Shown: positions 44,080 to 51,579 of the stretch, piece after piece
Numbering within the stretch: the first letter of the stretch is position 1
Layout of the letters: every line of letters begins with the position of its first letter
Assembly (NCBI GenBank): GCA_020635275.1
Contig: JACKAA010000001.1
Coordinates: forward strand, 124,001 to 188,000
Reading direction: 5' to 3'
Source: Ignavibacteriales bacterium
GTDB lineage: Bacteria > Bacteroidota > Ignavibacteria > Ignavibacteriales > Melioribacteraceae
DNA length: 64,000 nucleotides
Position numbers and translations under genes: made by a program
Notes under the pieces: generated by a model
The model's input: the letters and a program-made list of their open reading frames with translations, nothing else
Told to the model about the DNA's origin: nothing
Databases searched by the model: none

Positions 44080-44959
44080 CCGTATCAGCATGGGCGTTCA
44101 AGATTTTGATGCGAAAGTTCAAAAAGCTGTTAACAGAATTCAGCCAGAGGATTTAACTAGACAAGTAGTCGATTGGGTTAGAGAATTAAAATTTGAAAGT
44201 ATAAATTTAGACTTAATATACGGTCTTCCCTTTCAAACCGTTGGGGACTTTGAAAAATCTGTTGATGCATTAATTGACATTTCACCGGATCGAATTGCAC
44301 TTTTTAATTACGCGCATGTGCCATGGATGAAAAAACATATGGCATTGATTCAAGAAAAAGATTTACCAGCACCAGAAGAAAAATTACAAATTCTTAAAAT
44401 GTCAGTTGAAAAATTAACATCTGCCGGATATGAATTTATTGGAATGGATCATTTTGCAAAACCAGATGATGATTTAGCAAAAGCTTTACACGAAAAAAGA
44501 TTGTACAGAAATTTCCAAGGTTATAGCACCAATGCCGGAACAGACTTATATGCTTTGGGAATTACAAGCATTGGCCAATTTGGAAACATTTATTCACAAA
44601 ACTTCAAGACAGAAAAAGAATATTATGCAGCATTGGAAAATGGCGAATTCCCTATCATGAAAGGTTATGAAATGACACAAGATGATATAATTCGTAAAGA
44701 AGTTATTATGAGAATTATGTGTGATTTCGAATTGAATTTTGCTTCAATAGAGAAAAAGTTCAATATAAAATTTGAAGAATATTTTACTTGGGGATTAAAC
44801 AATTTTGATGATTTAATTTCTGATGGATTAGTTGAAATTAAAGATAGAAAAATTAAAGTTGCAGAAATGGGAAGATTACTCATTAGAAATATTGCAATGA
44901 ATTTTGATGGATTTTTAGAACGAAAAGAAGATAGCGGAAAATATTCTAGAACAGTATAA
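44042..44959 (+). CDS. hemN: Oxygen-independent coproporphyrinogen III dehydrogenase, C-terminal part
   Basis: The continuation of hemN after the frameshift; the first internal ATG is at 44090. About 305 codons carry NRISMGVQDFDAKVQKAVNRIQP, NLDLIYGLPFQT, DRIALFNYAHVPWMKKH, then the FIGMDHFAKPDDDLAKA and LYRNFQGYSTNAGTDLYALG blocks that define HemN rather than HemW. All expected parts of the roughly 455-residue enzyme are present once the single A is removed. It is followed by a paired-hairpin repeat and hemH. Confidence 0.9.
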   Translation, partial: FDHLKALREGGFNRISMGVQDFDAKVQKAVNRIQPEDLTRQVVDWVRELKFESINLDLIYGLPFQTVGDFEKSVDALIDISPDRIALFNYAHVPWMKKHMALIQEKDLPAPEEKLQILKMSVEKLTSAGYEFIGMDHFAKPDDDLAKALHEKRLYRNFQGYSTNAGTDLYALGITSIGQFGNIYSQNFKTEKEYYAALENGEFPIMKGYEMTQDDIIRKEVIMRIMCDFELNFASIEKKFNIKFEEYFTWGLNNFDDLISDGLVEIKDRKIKVAEMGRLLIRNIAMNFDGFLERKEDSGKYSRTV

Positions 44960-44999
44960 TTTTTAGTTGTCCTATCAAATCCGGTATGAAACAAGAATC

Positions 45000-45080
45000 T
45001 GTCATTCCGGAATTTTCGTAAGAAAATATCCGGAATCTGAAAGTTAAATGGATCCCCGATAAAAACATTCGGGAATGACA
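45000..45080. repeat. Paired-hairpin intergenic repeat, mosaic
   Basis: The left hairpin is of the ATTCCGGAAT type (TCCGGAATTTTCGTAAG...TATCCGGAAT), the right one of the TCCCCGATAAAAACATTCGGGAA type, within TGTCATT/AATGACA ends. It looks like a mosaic of the copies at 47485 and 43485. Lies between hemN and hemH. Confidence 0.75.
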
Positions 45081-45110
45081 CAAAGGAATAAGATTAGAAA
45101 GTTAAAATAA

Positions 45111-45818
45111 ATGAAAACAGCAGTAGTAATATTAAATCTTGGCGGACCCGATTCTTTAGAAGCCATAGAACCTTTTTTATATAATCTCTTTTCTGATAAA
45201 GATATATTCAAAATTCCAATTGGACAAAAATTATTTGCTAAAATAATTTCGAGTCGTCGTGCACCAAAAGTTTCTGAAGAATATAAATTGATTGGCGGCA
45301 AATCTCCAATAAATGAATGGACTGAAATTCAAAGAAAAATGTTGGAAGAAAAATTAAAAAAATACGATTCTAATATTTCAGTCCTCACTGCAATGCGTTA
45401 TTGGAATCCGATTACAAAAGATGTTGCTGAAAAAATTAAAGAGCAAAATTTTGATAGAATAGTTTTACTTCCACTTTATCCTCACTATTCTATTTCAACA
45501 ACCGGTTCTTCATTTAATGAATGGGATAGATGTTTTACTCCAACCAATGAAAAAGTTTTACGAGTTAATAATTATCAAACAAATCTTAAATATATTTCTG
45601 CATTAAATGAGAGAATTGATAAAACAATATTACGTTTTCCAGAAGAGGTAAGAAATGATATTCAATTAGTTTTCAGTGCACATGGAACTCCGATCAGTAT
45701 GGTAAAAGTGGCGATCCATATTCTCATCAAATTAAAGAGACTATGGAAAAAGTTATGGAGGAAAGAAAATATTCTCATCCCTCATTTTTATGTTTTCAAA
45801 GTAAAGTTGGTCCAGTAA
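45111..45818 (+). CDS. hemH: Ferrochelatase, N-terminal part (frameshifted)
   Basis: Ferrochelatase inserts iron into protoporphyrin IX. The frame from 45111 shows VVILNLGGPDSLEAIEPFLYNLFSD, LIGGKSPINEWTEIQ, VLTAMRYWNPIT, LLPLYPHYSISTTGSSFNEW and FSAHGTPISM with the active-site histidine. It then reads VKVAIH instead of the family's K-[SG]-GDPY and runs on to a stop at 45818. One A appears to be missing from the A run at 45704-45707. The true continuation is the next entry. Residues after about 199 of this frame are not native. Confidence 0.88.
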   Translation: MKTAVVILNLGGPDSLEAIEPFLYNLFSDKDIFKIPIGQKLFAKIISSRRAPKVSEEYKLIGGKSPINEWTEIQRKMLEEKLKKYDSNISVLTAMRYWNPITKDVAEKIKEQNFDRIVLLPLYPHYSISTTGSSFNEWDRCFTPTNEKVLRVNNYQTNLKYISALNERIDKTILRFPEEVRNDIQLVFSAHGTPISMVKVAIHILIKLKRLWKKLWRKENILIPHFYVFKVKLVQ

Positions 45819-46066
45819 AATGGCTAACACCAGCTACTGACACTATGATTGAAGAACTTGCTTCACAAGGTAAAATGCATTTACTAATTATTCCAATAAG
45901 TTTTGTTTCAGATCATGTTGAAACTTCATTTGAACTTGATATTGAATATCGTCACGTTGCCGATGAAAATAAAATAGAGAATTATATTGTGATGGAAGGA
46001 TTAAATGATTCTGAGCTTTTTATTGATGCTTTGTATGATGAAACTATAAAAATTTTAGATAAATAA
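45707..46066 (+). CDS. hemH: Ferrochelatase, C-terminal part
   Basis: The second piece of hemH in the shifted frame, from SGDPYSHQIKETMEKVMEE through FLCFQSKVGPVKWLTPATDTMIEELASQG and LLIIPISFVSDHVETSFELDIEY to the end. Those blocks are the conserved C-terminal half of ferrochelatase, including the SDHVET acid ligand region. Restoring one A joins both pieces into a protein of about 318 residues, normal for the family. hemG starts five bases after its stop. Confidence 0.88.
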   Translation, partial: SGDPYSHQIKETMEKVMEERKYSHPSFLCFQSKVGPVKWLTPATDTMIEELASQGKMHLLIIPISFVSDHVETSFELDIEYRHVADENKIENYIVMEGLNDSELFIDALYDETIKILDK

Positions 46067-46071
46067 AATCT

Positions 46072-47448
46072 ATGGCAAAAAAAGTTACAATTTTAGGTGC
46101 TGGAATTAGTGGTTTGGCAACTGCTCACTGGCTTGAAAAAGCTGGGTATAATGTTGCAATTGTTGAGCAAAAATCTGAACCAGGCGGTGCAATGGTAACA
46201 AAATCAGTTGATGGTTATTTAATTGATTTTGGTCCAAACAGCGGATTGGAAACAACACCTAAAATTAAAGAATTAGTTAATGATGTTGGTCTTGCATCAG
46301 AAATGATATACGCAAATGAAGAAGGCAATATTCGCTACATTTTAAAGAATAATCAACTTCTCCCCTTGCCTACTAAACCTGGCGCATTCTTAAAAACAAA
46401 ATTATTTTCTACATCAGCAAAATTAAGATTAATGAAAGAACCTTTTGTTGGAAAATCTGATGATGGTTACAACCAAAGTATTGCTGAGTTTGTTGAAAGA
46501 AGACTAGGGAAGGAATTTTTAGATAATGCAATTGACCCGTTTGTCTCTGGAGTTTATGCTGGTGATCCAACAAAACTAAGTGTTAAATCAGCATTCCCAA
46601 AATTATACAGATTAGAAGAATTATACGGCGGCTTGATTAAAGGAATGTTCAAAGGTGCTAAAGAGAGAAAGCAAAGGAATGAAGAATCAAAGCAACACGC
46701 GAAAATGTTTTCTTTCAAAAATGGAATGCAAACATTGCCTAAAGCAATTGCTAAAAATTTAGAAGGCAGAATTTATTTTGATAGCATTATTGATAAAATT
46801 ACAAGGAGAGATGACAAAGTAATTTTAGATATTGAACACAAAGGTGAGAAAGGTCATATCGTAAGCGATGCTTTGCTTTCTACAATTCCCTCGCATAGAT
46901 TAAGCAAAATTTCAGATTCAATTGATCCGGAATTAACCAATCATTTGAATTCGATTTACTATCCCCCGGTTTTAGTTTTATTTTTGGGATATGATAAAAA
47001 AGCTATCAAACAAAAATTAGATGGATTTGGATTTTTAATTCCTTCAAAAGAACAGAAGAAATTTTTAGGTGCAATTTGGAGTTCAACAATTTTTATAAAT
47101 CGCTCTCCAAAAGATAAAGCCGCCTTTACTATTTTTATTGGCGGAGCAAGAAATCAAGATTTTACAGTCGATCAAGCTGAAGCTAGAATTGAAGAAGTAT
47201 TAAAAGAATTCCATACTGTAATGGGAATAAAAGGAAATCCTGAATTAAAGCAATGGAAATTCTGGAATAAAGCTATTCCACAATATAATATTGGTTACAT
47301 TGAACATGAAAGATATTTCCAAAAATTTGAAAGTGAGAATCCGGGAATATTTTTAGGTGGAAATTATCGTGGTGGAATTTCTGTTGGTGATTGCATAAAA
47401 AGCAGTTTTGAAAACTTTGAAAAAATTAAAGAGTATTTAGAAGAATAA
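46072..47448 (+). CDS. hemG: Protoporphyrinogen oxidase (HemY type)
   Basis: A 458-residue FAD enzyme oxidising protoporphyrinogen IX to protoporphyrin IX (also named hemY). The dinucleotide-binding N terminus is ILGAGISGLATAHWLEKAGYNVAIVE. GYLIDFGPNSGLETTP, FVERRLGKEFLDNAIDPFVSGVYAGDPTKLSV and the C-terminal GIFLGGNYRGGISVGDCIKSS are family landmarks. The HemY type generally uses oxygen as acceptor, although HemN in the same cluster is oxygen-independent, so the true acceptor in this organism is open. Confidence 0.95.
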   Translation: MAKKVTILGAGISGLATAHWLEKAGYNVAIVEQKSEPGGAMVTKSVDGYLIDFGPNSGLETTPKIKELVNDVGLASEMIYANEEGNIRYILKNNQLLPLPTKPGAFLKTKLFSTSAKLRLMKEPFVGKSDDGYNQSIAEFVERRLGKEFLDNAIDPFVSGVYAGDPTKLSVKSAFPKLYRLEELYGGLIKGMFKGAKERKQRNEESKQHAKMFSFKNGMQTLPKAIAKNLEGRIYFDSIIDKITRRDDKVILDIEHKGEKGHIVSDALLSTIPSHRLSKISDSIDPELTNHLNSIYYPPVLVLFLGYDKKAIKQKLDGFGFLIPSKEQKKFLGAIWSSTIFINRSPKDKAAFTIFIGGARNQDFTVDQAEARIEEVLKEFHTVMGIKGNPELKQWKFWNKAIPQYNIGYIEHERYFQKFESENPGIFLGGNYRGGISVGDCIKSSFENFEKIKEYLEE

Positions 47449-47451
47449 TTC

Positions 47452-47563
47452 ATACTGAACGAAGTCGAAGTATGATTTTTTTCATGTCATTCCGGAAATT
47501 TCGAAGAAATTATCCGGAATCTCAAAAAAAAAGAATAGATGCCGGATCAAGTCCGGCATGACA
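47452..47563. repeat. Two adjacent intergenic repeat units
   Basis: A short hairpin CATACTGAACGAAGTCGAAG, closed by TATG (47452-47473), is followed by a paired-hairpin unit (47485-47563) with TGTCATTCCGGAAATTTCG at the left and the GCCGGATCAAGTCCGGC hairpin with ATGACA at the right. Lies between hemG and hemB. Confidence 0.7.
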
Positions 47564-47584
47564 AATTTAATGACAGAGGTATAT

Positions 47585-48568
47585 ATGGCGACATATCCTA
47601 CAAAAAGATTGAGAAGATTAAGATTTAATCCAATTGTTAGAGATTTGGTTAGAGAAACAATTTTAACAAAAGATGATTTAATTTATCCAATGTTTGTGAT
47701 TCATGGAGAAAATATTAAGAATGAAATTAAATCAATGCCCGGCGTGTTTCAATTTTCAATTGAGAACTTAGTTGCCGAATGCAAAGAATTAGTTCAGCTT
47801 GGAATTAAAGCAATTATTTTATTTGGAATTCCAGAACATAAAGATGAGCAAGGCTCTGACGCATATTCCGAACATGGAATTATTCAAAGAGCAATTCGTG
47901 CAATAAAGTCTGAAGTGAAAGATTTACTAGTTATCACGGATGTTTGTTTATGTGAATATACTTCACATGGACATTGCGGTTTACTAAAAGGTGACGAAGT
48001 TTTAAATGATGAAACTGTTTCTCTCTTAGCTAAAGAGGCAGTATCTCACGCAGAAGCAGGAGCAGATATGATTGCACCATCAGATATGATGGATGGAAGA
48101 ATTGCTGCAATTAGAAAAGCATTAGATTACAAAGGATTCCAAAATATTCCAATTATGAGTTACGCTGTAAAATATGCTTCAGGTTATTATGGACCTTTTA
48201 GAGATGCTGCAGATTCAACTCCGGCTTTTGGTGATAGAAGATCACATCAAATGGATATTGCTAATGGAATGGAAGCAATTCGTGAAGCAGAATCTGACAT
48301 TGAGGAAGGTGCTGATATTATTATGGTTAAACCAGCCGGAGCTTATTTAGATGTAATTAAAGATGTAAAAGATACTTTTCAAATGCCAACTGCAGCTTAC
48401 CAAGTTAGCGGCGAATACTCAATGATTAAAGCCGCTGGGAAATTAGATTGGATTGATGAAGAAAGAGTTATAATTGAATCTTTAATTGCAATTAAACGTG
48501 CCGGTGCTGATATTATTTTAACATACTTTGCAAAAGATGTAGCTAAGTATTTGGATAAACAAAAATAA
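47585..48568 (+). CDS. hemB: Porphobilinogen synthase (delta-aminolevulinic acid dehydratase)
   Basis: A 327-residue enzyme joining two aminolevulinic acid molecules. The ATG at 47585 with AGAGG upstream is chosen; an upstream ATG at 47558 lies in repeat sequence. Family motifs are RRLRRLRFNPIVRDLVRET, LVITDVCLCEYTSHGHCG (a zinc-type cysteine set), MSYAVKYASGYYGPFRDAADSTP and IIMVKPAGAYLDVI; the lysines of the last two form the Schiff bases. Its zinc-binding cysteines separate it from the magnesium-only type. Confidence 0.96.
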   Translation: MATYPTKRLRRLRFNPIVRDLVRETILTKDDLIYPMFVIHGENIKNEIKSMPGVFQFSIENLVAECKELVQLGIKAIILFGIPEHKDEQGSDAYSEHGIIQRAIRAIKSEVKDLLVITDVCLCEYTSHGHCGLLKGDEVLNDETVSLLAKEAVSHAEAGADMIAPSDMMDGRIAAIRKALDYKGFQNIPIMSYAVKYASGYYGPFRDAADSTPAFGDRRSHQMDIANGMEAIREAESDIEEGADIIMVKPAGAYLDVIKDVKDTFQMPTAAYQVSGEYSMIKAAGKLDWIDEERVIIESLIAIKRAGADIILTYFAKDVAKYLDKQK

Positions 48569-48582
48569 TAGATAGAAAAGTC

Positions 48583-48654
48583 TGTCATTCCCACGTAAGT
48601 GGGAATCCAGAGTAACAATTACTAGATTCCCGATTAAAACATTCGGGAATGACA
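48583..48654. repeat. Paired-hairpin intergenic repeat
   Basis: TGTCATTCCCACGTAAGTGG and a right end CGGGAATGACA enclose the hairpins ATTCCCACGTAAGTGGGAAT and ATTCCCGATTAAAACATTCGGGAAT. Lies between hemB and hemL. Confidence 0.8.
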
Positions 48655-48679
48655 ATACACAATTAATTTTAGGTTTTAT

Positions 48680-49969
48680 ATGAACATCTCAAAAAGTGAA
48701 AAATTATTCGAAGAAGCTCAAAAATTCATCCCAGGCGGAGTAAATTCTCCAGTGCGAGCTTTTAAATCCGTTGGCGGCAAACCATTGTTTATTAAAGAAG
48801 GCAAAGGTTCAAAATTTACAGATGCCGATGGAAACGAGTACATAGATTATATTGGTAGTTGGGGACCTCACCTTTTTGGTCACAATCCCGATTTTATAAT
48901 TGATGCACTAAATGAAGCAATTAAAAAAGGTACAAGTTTCGGAGCTCCGACAGAAATTGAAATAAAAATGGCAGAATTAATTACCGAACTTGTTCCCTCT
49001 GTTGAGAAAGTGAGAATGGTAAACAGTGGAACCGAAGCAACAATGTCAGCAGTTCGTGCTGCTCGCGGATTTACCGGTAGAGATAAATTTATAAAGTTTG
49101 AAGGTTGTTATCACGGTCATGCTGATTACTTTTTAATTAAAGCTGGTTCTGGGGCTTTAACTTTGGGTGTTCCAACAAGTCCTGGAGTAACAAAAGGAAA
49201 CGCAGCAGATACTCTTTTGGCTGAATATAATAATATTGAGTCAATCAAGGAATTAGTTGCAAACAATAAAGATGAGATTGCAGCAGTAATTATAGAGCCA
49301 ATTGCGGGAAATATGGGTGTAATAAAATCTGAAGATAATTTTTTAAAAGAGTTGCGTTCAATTTGTGATGAAGAAGGAATTGTATTAATATTTGATGAAG
49401 TAATGACTGGCTTCAGAGTTGCAAAAGGAGGAGCTCAAGAAATTTTAGGAATTACTCCAGATCTTTCAACTTTTGGAAAAATTATTGGTGGTGGACTTCC
49501 AGTTGGAGCTTTTGGTGGAAAAGCAGAAATTATGAATCAGATTGCGCCAGTTGGACCAATTTATCAAGCAGGAACTTTGAGCGGAAATCCTTTAGCAATG
49601 TCAGCCGGATTTGCTGCATTAAATTATATCAAAAATAACCCAAATATTTATGATCTGTTAGAAGAAAAATCTGCTTACTTAGCTGATGGCTTTGCTAAAA
49701 ATTTAGAGAAAATAGGTAAAAAATATGCGATGACAAGAATCGGCTCAATGATGTGTTTGTTTTTTACTGAAGAGGAAGTTACAGATTTTCAATCAGCTGT
49801 AAAATCAAATACTGAACTTTACGGTAAATATTTTCATAAAATGCTTGAGCAAGGGATATATTTAGCTCCGGCGCAATTTGAAGCATTATTTGTTTCAACT
49901 GTTCACTCAAAAGAAGATTTTGATAAAACTATTAATGCTCATTATAATTCTTTAATTGAAATTCTATAA
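48680..49969 (+). CDS. hemL: Glutamate-1-semialdehyde 2,1-aminomutase
   Basis: A 429-residue PLP enzyme converting glutamate 1-semialdehyde to aminolevulinic acid. Motifs are FIPGGVNSPVRAFKSVGG, MVNSGTEATMSAVRAARG, GCYHGHADYFLIKAGSGALTLG, LIFDEVMTGFR and STFGKIIGGGLPVGAFGG with the PLP lysine. It is the last gene of the hem cluster. With hemX, A, B, C, D, E, N, H and G it completes the C5 route from glutamyl-tRNA to protohaem. Confidence 0.97.
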   Translation: MNISKSEKLFEEAQKFIPGGVNSPVRAFKSVGGKPLFIKEGKGSKFTDADGNEYIDYIGSWGPHLFGHNPDFIIDALNEAIKKGTSFGAPTEIEIKMAELITELVPSVEKVRMVNSGTEATMSAVRAARGFTGRDKFIKFEGCYHGHADYFLIKAGSGALTLGVPTSPGVTKGNAADTLLAEYNNIESIKELVANNKDEIAAVIIEPIAGNMGVIKSEDNFLKELRSICDEEGIVLIFDEVMTGFRVAKGGAQEILGITPDLSTFGKIIGGGLPVGAFGGKAEIMNQIAPVGPIYQAGTLSGNPLAMSAGFAALNYIKNNPNIYDLLEEKSAYLADGFAKNLEKIGKKYAMTRIGSMMCLFFTEEEVTDFQSAVKSNTELYGKYFHKMLEQGIYLAPAQFEALFVSTVHSKEDFDKTINAHYNSLIEIL

Positions 49970-49998
49970 ATGTGTTTTTAGTTTTATAATATTAAGTT

Positions 49999-50028
49999 TT
50001 GAAATATATTGTTCCAGTATTGAAACAA
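49999..50028. promoter_or_regulatory. Inverted-repeat sites just before the second sigma54 activator gene
   Basis: TTGAAATATATTGTTCCAG (49999-50017) fits the arrangement TTGRAACA-TWT-TGTTYCAA seen again upstream of the target operon. It overlaps TTGTTCCA-GTAT-TGAAACAA (50009-50028), a near-perfect inverted repeat. The sites end eight bases before the ATG at 50037, suggesting the activator represses its own gene. Confidence 0.6.
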
Positions 50029-50036
50029 ATTGATTT

Positions 50037-51377
50037 ATGGCTGATTACGAAATTAAGAATGAAGATATTTTAGATAGTCTAGGTGAAGGTGTTTTTACTG
50101 TAGATAAAAGTTTCCGTATTAATTTTTTTAATAAAGCAGCTGAAAGAATTACGGGGAATAAGAAAGAAGAAGTTATAGGTGAGTTTTGTAAAAATGTCTT
50201 TAAATCAAAAGTTTGTTTTACCGAATGCCCAATCGCATTAGTTCTCAACTCAAAAAAAAATATTTATGATTTTGAATCTAAAATAAAAACTGCGAACGAG
50301 AAATTTATTCCCATCAAACTAAATGCAGCTGTACTTCATAACGAAGAAGAAAAGCCGATAGGCGGTGTTATATCCTTTAGAGAAGTTTCTGATCTGGAAA
50401 GAATTGAAAAAGATTTAAATAAAGATTCAAATTTTCACGGAATTATTGGTAAAAGTAAACCAATGATGGAAATTTTTGAACTGATTAAAGAAATATCAGA
50501 TTCAGATGCACCGGTATTTATTCATGGTGAATCCGGAACCGGTAAAGAAATGATAGCAAATGCTATTCAGCAAACCAGCATTCGCAAAGATAAAGTATTT
50601 ATTAAAATTAATTGCTCTGTATTGCCAGCTCATTTGTTGGCAAGTGAATTATTTGGTCACGTAAAAGGTGCTTTTACAGATGCAGTAAAAGATAGACCGG
50701 GCCGATTTGAAATTGCCGATGGCGGAACTATTTTTCTAGATGAAGTTGCTGAAATGCCTCTTCAAATGCAGCTTCAACTATTGCGTGTTTTGCAAGAAGG
50801 AACATTTGAAAGAGTCGGTGAATCAATTACAAGAAGAGTTGATGTAAGAGTAATTGCTGCTACAAATATTAATATTGAGGAGGCTCTGAGAACAGGCAAA
50901 TTTAGAGAAGATTTATATTATAGATTAAACGTAATTCCAATTGAAATTCCACCATTGAAAGATCGTCTGGTTGATTTAATACCTTTAGTAAAACATTTTC
51001 TAAATAAATTTTCATTACTGTATAAGAAAGAAATAAATGATATTGATGATGAAACTTTAGAACTAATTTCAAATTTTGAATGGCGAGGAAATATTAGAGA
51101 ATTAGAAAATGTAATTGAATATTCTTTTGTTCGAACAAATAATTCAAACATTATAACAGCTTCAAAATTACCTCCAATGATACGAGGAAATAACAATAAA
51201 AAAAGAGCGTTTAATAAATATTATAATGATGAAGAGTCATTTGAAAAACATCAACTTCTTGATATTCTTGAAAAAAATCATTGGAGTAAAACAAAAACTG
51301 CACAAGAACTTAAAATTGGCAGAACCACACTTTGGAGAAAAATGAAACAATTTGGAATTGACGATCAAGAAAATTAG
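50037..51377 (+). CDS. PAS-domain sigma54-dependent transcriptional activator (second)
   Basis: A 446-residue paralogue of the activator at 17469. PAS (about 8-120) with C51-X8-C60-X3-C64, the same cysteine spacing as the first. The AAA+ domain has GESGTGKE (164-171), GAFTDA (211-216) in place of GAFTGA, and FLDEVAEM (233-240). A Fis-type helix-turn-helix ends the protein (KTAQELKIGRTTLWRKMK). It lacks a receiver domain, so the PAS domain should be the sensor. The next gene is preceded by matching palindromes and a sigma54 promoter, making it the obvious target. Confidence 0.92.
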   Translation: MADYEIKNEDILDSLGEGVFTVDKSFRINFFNKAAERITGNKKEEVIGEFCKNVFKSKVCFTECPIALVLNSKKNIYDFESKIKTANEKFIPIKLNAAVLHNEEEKPIGGVISFREVSDLERIEKDLNKDSNFHGIIGKSKPMMEIFELIKEISDSDAPVFIHGESGTGKEMIANAIQQTSIRKDKVFIKINCSVLPAHLLASELFGHVKGAFTDAVKDRPGRFEIADGGTIFLDEVAEMPLQMQLQLLRVLQEGTFERVGESITRRVDVRVIAATNINIEEALRTGKFREDLYYRLNVIPIEIPPLKDRLVDLIPLVKHFLNKFSLLYKKEINDIDDETLELISNFEWRGNIRELENVIEYSFVRTNNSNIITASKLPPMIRGNNNKKRAFNKYYNDEESFEKHQLLDILEKNHWSKTKTAQELKIGRTTLWRKMKQFGIDDQEN

Positions 51378-51382
51378 TTTCA

Positions 51383-51410
51383 TGTTTCATTAATGGAACA
51401 TATTGTTTTA
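51383..51410. promoter_or_regulatory. Upstream activator site, distal
   Basis: TGTTTCA-TTAA-TGGAACA (51383-51400, near-perfect inverted repeat when read with flanking bases) overlaps TGGAACA-TAT-TGTTTTA (51394-51410). It begins six bases after the activator's stop codon, about 150-170 bases before the predicted start of transcription. Confidence 0.6.
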
Positions 51411-51471
51411 ATCATTCTAACCTCAACTATAACAACAAATTGCAGAATCATCTCAATTGTCTAATTATAAC

Positions 51472-51490
51472 TTGGAACATTTTGTTTCAA
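51472..51490. promoter_or_regulatory. Upstream activator site, proximal
   Basis: TTGGAACATTTTGTTTCAA has eight-base inverted halves (TTGGAACA/TGTTTCAA, one mismatch) around a three-base centre. Located about 65-85 bases upstream of the predicted transcription start, the normal zone for a sigma54 activator. Confidence 0.7.
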
Positions 51491-51528
51491 TTAATAATTC
51501 GATAATCACCTCTTTTAATAAGATTTTC

Positions 51529-51545
51529 TTGGCATCTTAATTGCA
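51529..51545 (+). promoter_or_regulatory. Sigma54 (-24/-12) promoter of the cytochrome/rhodanese operon
   Basis: TTGGCATCTTAATTGCA has the GG (51531-51532) and GC (51543-51544) elements with the correct spacing and closely fits TTGGCACGNNNNTTGCA. Transcription would start near 51556, ahead of the ATG at 51580. Confidence 0.88.
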
Positions 51546-51579
51546 ACTAAGATTAAAATCAAATTAAATAGGATTAAAA

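Noticed and set aside
44030..45710. Programmed frameshifting in hemN and hemH
   Set aside because: The changes occur at ordinary short A runs without slippery heptamers or obvious stimulatory structures, and hemE nearby has compensating indels of the same kind.
42328..48654. Regularly recurring hairpins read as a CRISPR-like array
   Set aside because: The units are kilobases apart, lie in separate intergenic gaps, differ in stem sequence and have no cas genes.
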